From: Dreissena polymorpha
Lineage: Eukaryota; Mollusca; Bivalvia; Myida; Dreissenidae
DNA: 64,000 nt
Assembly (NCBI RefSeq): GCF_020536995.1
Contig: NC_068362.1
Location: 107,208,689 to 107,272,688, forward strand
Direction: 5' to 3'
Each line of letters begins with the position of its first letter. The stretch's first letter is position 1. The translations under genes and the position numbers were made by a program. Of this stretch, positions 61,601-64,000 are shown piece by piece. The notes beneath the pieces are model-generated. The model was not told where the DNA came from, ran no database searches, and saw only the letters and a program-made list of their open reading frames with translations.

Positions 61601-62940
61601 GAGACTCCGCTAATAGATTTGTTTGCGACAGCAGAGAACAAACAATGTCCAGTGTTTTGCTCATGGAATCTAGATACATTAGCACTGACACAGGATGCTC
61701 TGTCCATAAGTTGGGAAGGCATGATGGCATATGCATTTCCACCCATAAGTCTGTTGGGCAAGGTACTCAAACACATGATGAAGTTTCAGTGCGAATTGAT
61801 TCTGATAGCACCAATGTGGGAACGTCAGCATTGGTATCCAATGATTCTTCAGTTGTTGATAGCTCCACCAGTCAAGCTTCCAGAAATGGAAGATTTATTG
61901 GTTCAGAAAGGGATGTTACATCCGAATCCAAAATTTCTAAAACTGACTGCATGGAGATTATCGACAAACGGTATGAAACAGAAGGATTTTCTAGACAAAC
62001 TAGAAAATTATTGTGTTCATCATGGAGAATCGGAACTCAGAAAGATTATAGATGTAAATTTAGGAAATTCCATAGCTGGTGTGGTAAAAGACAAATTGAT
62101 CCCTTTAGTCCATCTTTAAATAACTGTGCTAATTTTTTAGCTGATCTATATAAAGATGGTTTAAAATACAAAACAATTTCAGGCTATAGATCAATGATGT
62201 CTTCTATGTTGAACCCGGTGGACAGAATACCAGTGGGTCAACATCCCTATATTATTCGTTTACTGAAAGGCATTTTCAATGAAAGGCCACCAGTGAAAAG
62301 ACTTGTACCTGAATGGAATTTATTGTTTGTTTTAGATGCCCTCAAGCAACCACCGTTTGAGCCAATAAAGACAGCCAGTTTAAAGTATGTAACTTACAAG
62401 ACAGTTTTTCTCATAGCGATTACAACTTTTCGCAGATGTGGGGATTTACAATCTTTGACATTGGGAGAAAATTCTGTGAATGTACAAGCAAAAGGTGTAA
62501 CTTTCATAAGGCATGGTTTATCGAAACAGGACAGAGGTTCACATCAGAGCAATACTATTTTTATTCCTGCTTTTCCAAAGAACAAGTTGTTGGATCCAAA
62601 ACGAGCATTGACTTATTATCTGAAATCAACAGAAAAATTTAGGAATTCAAAAGAGAAGGACTCTTTGAAATTATTTTTAACTGTAAATAAACCGCATAGA
62701 GCGGCTTCAAGTCAGACAATTTCGTCATGGATTGTTAAGACTATTCAAAAGTCATACAAAATGAAAAAAGTGTATGTATCTAAAGTTAAAGGTCATTCAA
62801 CTAGGTCAATCGGACCATCATGGGCTCTTTTTAAGGGAGCTCCATTGAAAGATGTTTTAGACAGTGCAGATTGGAGTAGATCATCTACTTTTGTGAAGTT
62901 CTATTTTAAAGATGTATCATTTGATTTTCTTAAAGAATAA
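58696..62940 (+). CDS. DIRS long frame: gag-like region and tyrosine recombinase
   Basis: A 1,414-codon frame starts 25 bases inside the left terminal repeat. The first ~470 residues are charged and gag-like, with a coiled-coil-prone stretch (KKRRSKVDLLEERFDEKYGK) and a basic segment around residues 345-400. A block before the reverse transcriptase (GDRLTHFQKNWQLIT, about residues 475-490) is typical of DIRS. The middle lies over the reverse transcriptase frame and is Ser/Lys-rich without motifs. The last ~300 residues are the recombinase: a SAM-like helix bundle (SWRIGTQKDYRCKFRKFHSW), the first catalytic arginine in TTFRRCGDLQSL, an H-x-x-R in KGHSTRS, and the tyrosine in FVKFYFKDV. Recombinases of this type join the circular DNA to the target. 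Confidence 0.85.
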   Translation: MTEVFVKNNNNRSPFVDNEEEDMGHSDVSNNTVSGKQKKRRSKVDLLEERFDEKYGKLENTLHNIVALLQCQSQRHGNSTQGNGKSPNYDQGSDKSPNFEERTGQSSTSNRQDDVLSIHPASSEHFSLSDSEEEDTEHSASVRRCLKDIFGEDACLKKDAQKPTGICLENSQKEILEQSYRSKTPNNVTAFSEECKDLFPVDEDTEHFLRVPTLDDIVDTCLTKKFGSRASFAKHGTFLFSQPNKMVEKTAYRGQQSVYMGIVTQMYMQQALAMLMDMVTDKPDIEKKVKDIFALSTRSLDQFGRAGAFFHIIRRQVTMSETSLYELDDSRTISNLPLRGDGVFGEELEKTLKQKKDKRKTLEELLPEKLQKKETYKRKASEQTEQQTSVKRQYVKTNTRMGVQPNEYNRAPPTFRIPKYNAEPRSTFRTELVAREVGATMQPITDQGLQLPRLVNNDQSGLLMLRPEIPVGDRLTHFQKNWQLITTDKWVLSIIKEGYKLEFIKKPIFQGIKQTHVSIENEHIMQEEIDSLMQKKCYRNRTENKLDDRFLQYSIFSQEKDRRFKTSHKSKTSKSVPPKATFQDGHIDKSVKSSSKERLGDIFRLKRRLFSHRHIQETQKIPQICMEGESFPIQNIMFRTNCLSTSFHKNIVSCCSLSKSKSHTISSVSGRLDTTESRKTNITNRKRDNAQSSSESRFHNKQKQIHSHSCTDSDIFRNSFSIKERPGLSNGRKISEISEGNASTNQWLHKSKTIFGSSWNDGIHTRNCTKCKTVYETPSNAFVTKLESSQNVSALGGPMYTVCEIQSPLVVTSSQFSKRGIFATNSTADNNDLRCINGGMGWFCEQPSSTGCLVQEPEYRAYKLSGIEGGTSVIGKFCSDIKEQTCIDSIRQFQHSSIFEQTGRYKIDETLRISSENLVPSSTPQYEIEISTYQGADKCISGFSQPTPTSGYRMVTEQDCSEPSVLDVGDSANRFVCDSREQTMSSVLLMESRYISTDTGCSVHKLGRHDGICISTHKSVGQGTQTHDEVSVRIDSDSTNVGTSALVSNDSSVVDSSTSQASRNGRFIGSERDVTSESKISKTDCMEIIDKRYETEGFSRQTRKLLCSSWRIGTQKDYRCKFRKFHSWCGKRQIDPFSPSLNNCANFLADLYKDGLKYKTISGYRSMMSSMLNPVDRIPVGQHPYIIRLLKGIFNERPPVKRLVPEWNLLFVLDALKQPPFEPIKTASLKYVTYKTVFLIAITTFRRCGDLQSLTLGENSVNVQAKGVTFIRHGLSKQDRGSHQSNTIFIPAFPKNKLLDPKRALTYYLKSTEKFRNSKEKDSLKLFLTVNKPHRAASSQTISSWIVKTIQKSYKMKKVYVSKVKGHSTRSIGPSWALFKGAPLKDVLDSADWSRSSTFVKFYFKDVSFDFLKE
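60446..62119 (+). CDS. DIRS reverse transcriptase / RNase H frame
   Basis: A 557-codon frame overlaps the long frame in another phase. Its RT motifs are SFDLKDAYFHIGI, FKTLCFGPTVSPRVF and the catalytic AVYLDDW (about residue 82-90). RNase H follows with TCDASMVGWGG, the acidic YLELKAV, IRSDNSSTVQYLN and NVLADFLSR, so all four metal-binding acidic positions are visible. The C-terminal part (LIDLFATAENKQCPVFCSW, DALSISWEG, AFPP) matches the conserved region after RNase H in DIRS elements, often compared with phage Dam-type methyltransferases. Reverse transcriptase copies the element RNA and RNase H removes it. The RT homology starts somewhat before the first ATG of this frame. Confidence 0.9.
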   Translation: MDTLTKVLNLVQKNDWAISFDLKDAYFHIGIFKKHRKFLRFAWKGKVFQFKTLCFGPTVSPRVFTKILSVVAAYLRVKAIRLAVYLDDWIQLNQERQILLTEREITLNLLLNLGFIINKNKSTLIPVQILTYLGTVFQLKKGLVYPTAERFQKLVKAMHLLINGYTKARQYLVVLGMMASTLEIVPNARLYMRPLQMHLLRNWSPARMSLHWEVPCTQSVKSSLHWWLHQANFQKGVSLQPIQPQITMTCDASMVGWGGFVNNQVVQGVWSRNQSTEHINYLELKAVHLSLENFVPILKNKHVLIRSDNSSTVQYLNKQGGTKSMRLCELAQRIWFLALHHNMKLKSVHIKGQTNVLADFLSRHQLQATEWSLNKTVVNHLFWMWETPLIDLFATAENKQCPVFCSWNLDTLALTQDALSISWEGMMAYAFPPISLLGKVLKHMMKFQCELILIAPMWERQHWYPMILQLLIAPPVKLPEMEDLLVQKGMLHPNPKFLKLTAWRLSTNGMKQKDFLDKLENYCVHHGESELRKIIDVNLGNSIAGVVKDKLIPLVHL

Positions 62941-63267
62941 TGTTTTTCTCCCCGGCGAGTTATTTTCCGGAAAGTGAACTGTTTTTAAGTCAACAGTATG
63001 GAACATATCATATATATGACGGCCACAAGTAGTGGTTTATCCATCATATATTTTTTAAAATATATTGTTTAAATATGTGGGAAAGTGAATAAGATTACAT
63101 GATTTGTACTGTGTACAGTTATTGTTGTGTATATAAGAGGGACTGTTGTAGCAGTTTTTATGAAATAGAAGATATAGAAAACTCTGGAATGAGAAGATCT
63201 ACTATAATTGTTGGAGTGGTCAGAAAGTACCTGAACCCGCCTCCAAAGAGGGACTGCTTTGGGAAGG

Positions 63268-63379
63268 AATCCTAAAGTACATATGTCAGGTAAGTACATA
63301 ATTTAGGAAATGAAATTTCCAAATTTGTACTCAAATTATAATTTTATGAGTAAATTATACTTACCTGACATATGTACAA
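63268..63379. repeat. DIRS internal complementary region
   Basis: This segment has two halves. AATCCTAAAGTACATATGTC and the following GGTAAGTA repeat the outer part of the right terminal repeat, and ATTTCCAAATTTGTACTC onward (63,316-63,379) repeats the outer part of the left one. Such a composite is the template that lets DIRS elements restore both ends and form a circle. Confidence 0.9.
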
Positions 63380-63419
63380 ACCCACCCTTCCTCCCCTCTT
63401 TTTCAGACTACTTTCTGAG

Positions 63420-63638
63420 GCCTTCGAAGGCGCCAAGGAAAGTGATTCGAGCATGAGGTCGTGTGGAGAGGAAACTACGATACGCATGCGCGAAAGTTGT
63501 TTATTTCCGGTAGTCGTCTATTATGCGGCGCCTACCGTATAGCGAGTTATTTTCGGGCCGAGATAGAATCCTAAAGTACATATGTCAGGTAAGTATAATT
63601 TACTCATAAAATTATAATTTGAGTACAAATTTGGAAAT
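63420..63638 (-). repeat. DIRS right inverted terminal repeat
   Basis: Reverse complement of the left repeat, from GCCTTCGAAGGCGCC inward to ACAAATTTGGAAAT at the tip. It contains CAG/GTAAGTA, a consensus splice donor on the + strand, at about 63,588. Confidence 0.92.
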
Positions 63639-64000
63639 TTTACGCTATTCTCGGTAAACACACGTTTTGCTCCAATTGCAGTAAACTTGTGACTCATTTA
63701 TCTAAGAAAATATGACCTAAATATTATTAAATTTGATTTTTGCATTAAAGTACTGATTCGGTTTAATGAATTCACACCTTTTTATAGTGATATTCTGTTA
63801 GATAATAAAATTACACCAGATTTTATTTACCCCATTTTGCCGATGCATTTGATTTTCTATTTAAACTTCTCATAGCTTTAGCGAATAAAACTTCGAATAT
63901 AAACTACGGATCACATCATATATGGTTTCATTTTAAAGTGCTGATTGGGTTCTATGTTTGTCCATATTTTCAGTGTGATATTCCATTAAATAATAAAGTT
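63639..64000. other. right flank, no recognised feature
   Basis: AT-rich sequence with a loose repeat of phrases (CATATATGG, AAAGT.CTGATT.GGTT, TGATATTC) at about 63,750-63,800 and 63,920-63,990. No gene is seen. Confidence 0.45.

Larger units (their letters stand above)
58450..63638 (+). mobile_element. DIRS-type tyrosine-recombinase retrotransposon, looks whole
   Basis: The element has the three hallmarks of DIRS: inverted terminal repeats of about 220 bases, an internal complementary region near the right end that carries sequence from both tips, and a tyrosine recombinase in place of a DDE integrase. Two long overlapping frames cover gag-like plus recombinase and reverse transcriptase/RNase H segments, an overlap the family is known for. 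DIRS elements replicate through a circular intermediate and insert by recombinase without making target duplications; I see none. The two terminal repeats read as practically identical by eye, and the frames are long and open, so the insertion looks young. Treated here as a fossil element; no activity is claimed. Confidence 0.93.

Overview
The window looks like nuclear DNA of a bivalve mollusc, most likely a dreissenid mussel (Dreissena). That assignment is recognition, not a search result. It rests on AT-rich sequence, short exons in long introns, a large NACHT/leucine-rich-repeat gene of a type I know from Dreissena, and repeat families that are common in bivalves. No bacterial operons, rRNA genes or CRISPR arrays are visible.

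Layout. Positions 1-18,000 hold no host gene I can recognise. They contain a 5'-truncated LINE (1.9-3.3 kb), paired repeats on both sides of it (GACAATTCACCCC clusters at 0.7 and 6.4 kb in opposite orientation; a ~183-bp direct repeat at 1.2 and 7.4 kb), several short tandem arrays, a 658-bp TTAA-ended MITE (10.9 kb), a (CAT)n tract (14.4 kb) and a second TTAA-ended element carrying a tRNA-like segment (17.4 kb). From 18.2 to 23.5 kb lies a broken copy of a multi-copy invertebrate gene family with a PIN/FEN-like nuclease domain and a cysteine-rich tail.

The main host locus is a NACHT-LRR (NLR-like) receptor gene on the + strand from 24,396 to about 41.7 kb. Five exons can be assigned and all their splice phases agree: a cysteine-rich N-terminal domain, a short HEPN-like exon, a coiled coil of 11-residue repeats, a NACHT exon with an intact P-loop, and an exon with 13 copies of a 142-171 bp LRR unit. 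The LRR exon has one reading-frame break and a decayed tail, so this copy may be truncated or a young pseudogene. Its introns have collected a remnant of another multi-copy gene family, an array of ~157-bp repeats, and a ~3.6-kb element with inverted arms carrying a THAP-like exon on the minus strand.

Positions 42-64 kb are mostly repeats: a decayed 60-bp array, a (GAT)n tract, palindromic elements, a badly decayed RTE-type LINE (47.4-48.5 kb), a composite element with AGCTCACCTGA hairpins (49.7-51.5 kb), a nearly full-length L1/Tx1-type LINE with poly(A) tail (53.1-57.3 kb), and a whole-looking, apparently young DIRS-type tyrosine-recombinase retrotransposon (58,450-63,638) with inverted terminal repeats and an internal complementary region.

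The best candidates for a system worth study are the receptor gene, with its unusual N-terminus and a duplicated splice acceptor, and the DIRS element, with gag-like and recombinase segments in one open frame around a nested reverse transcriptase frame.
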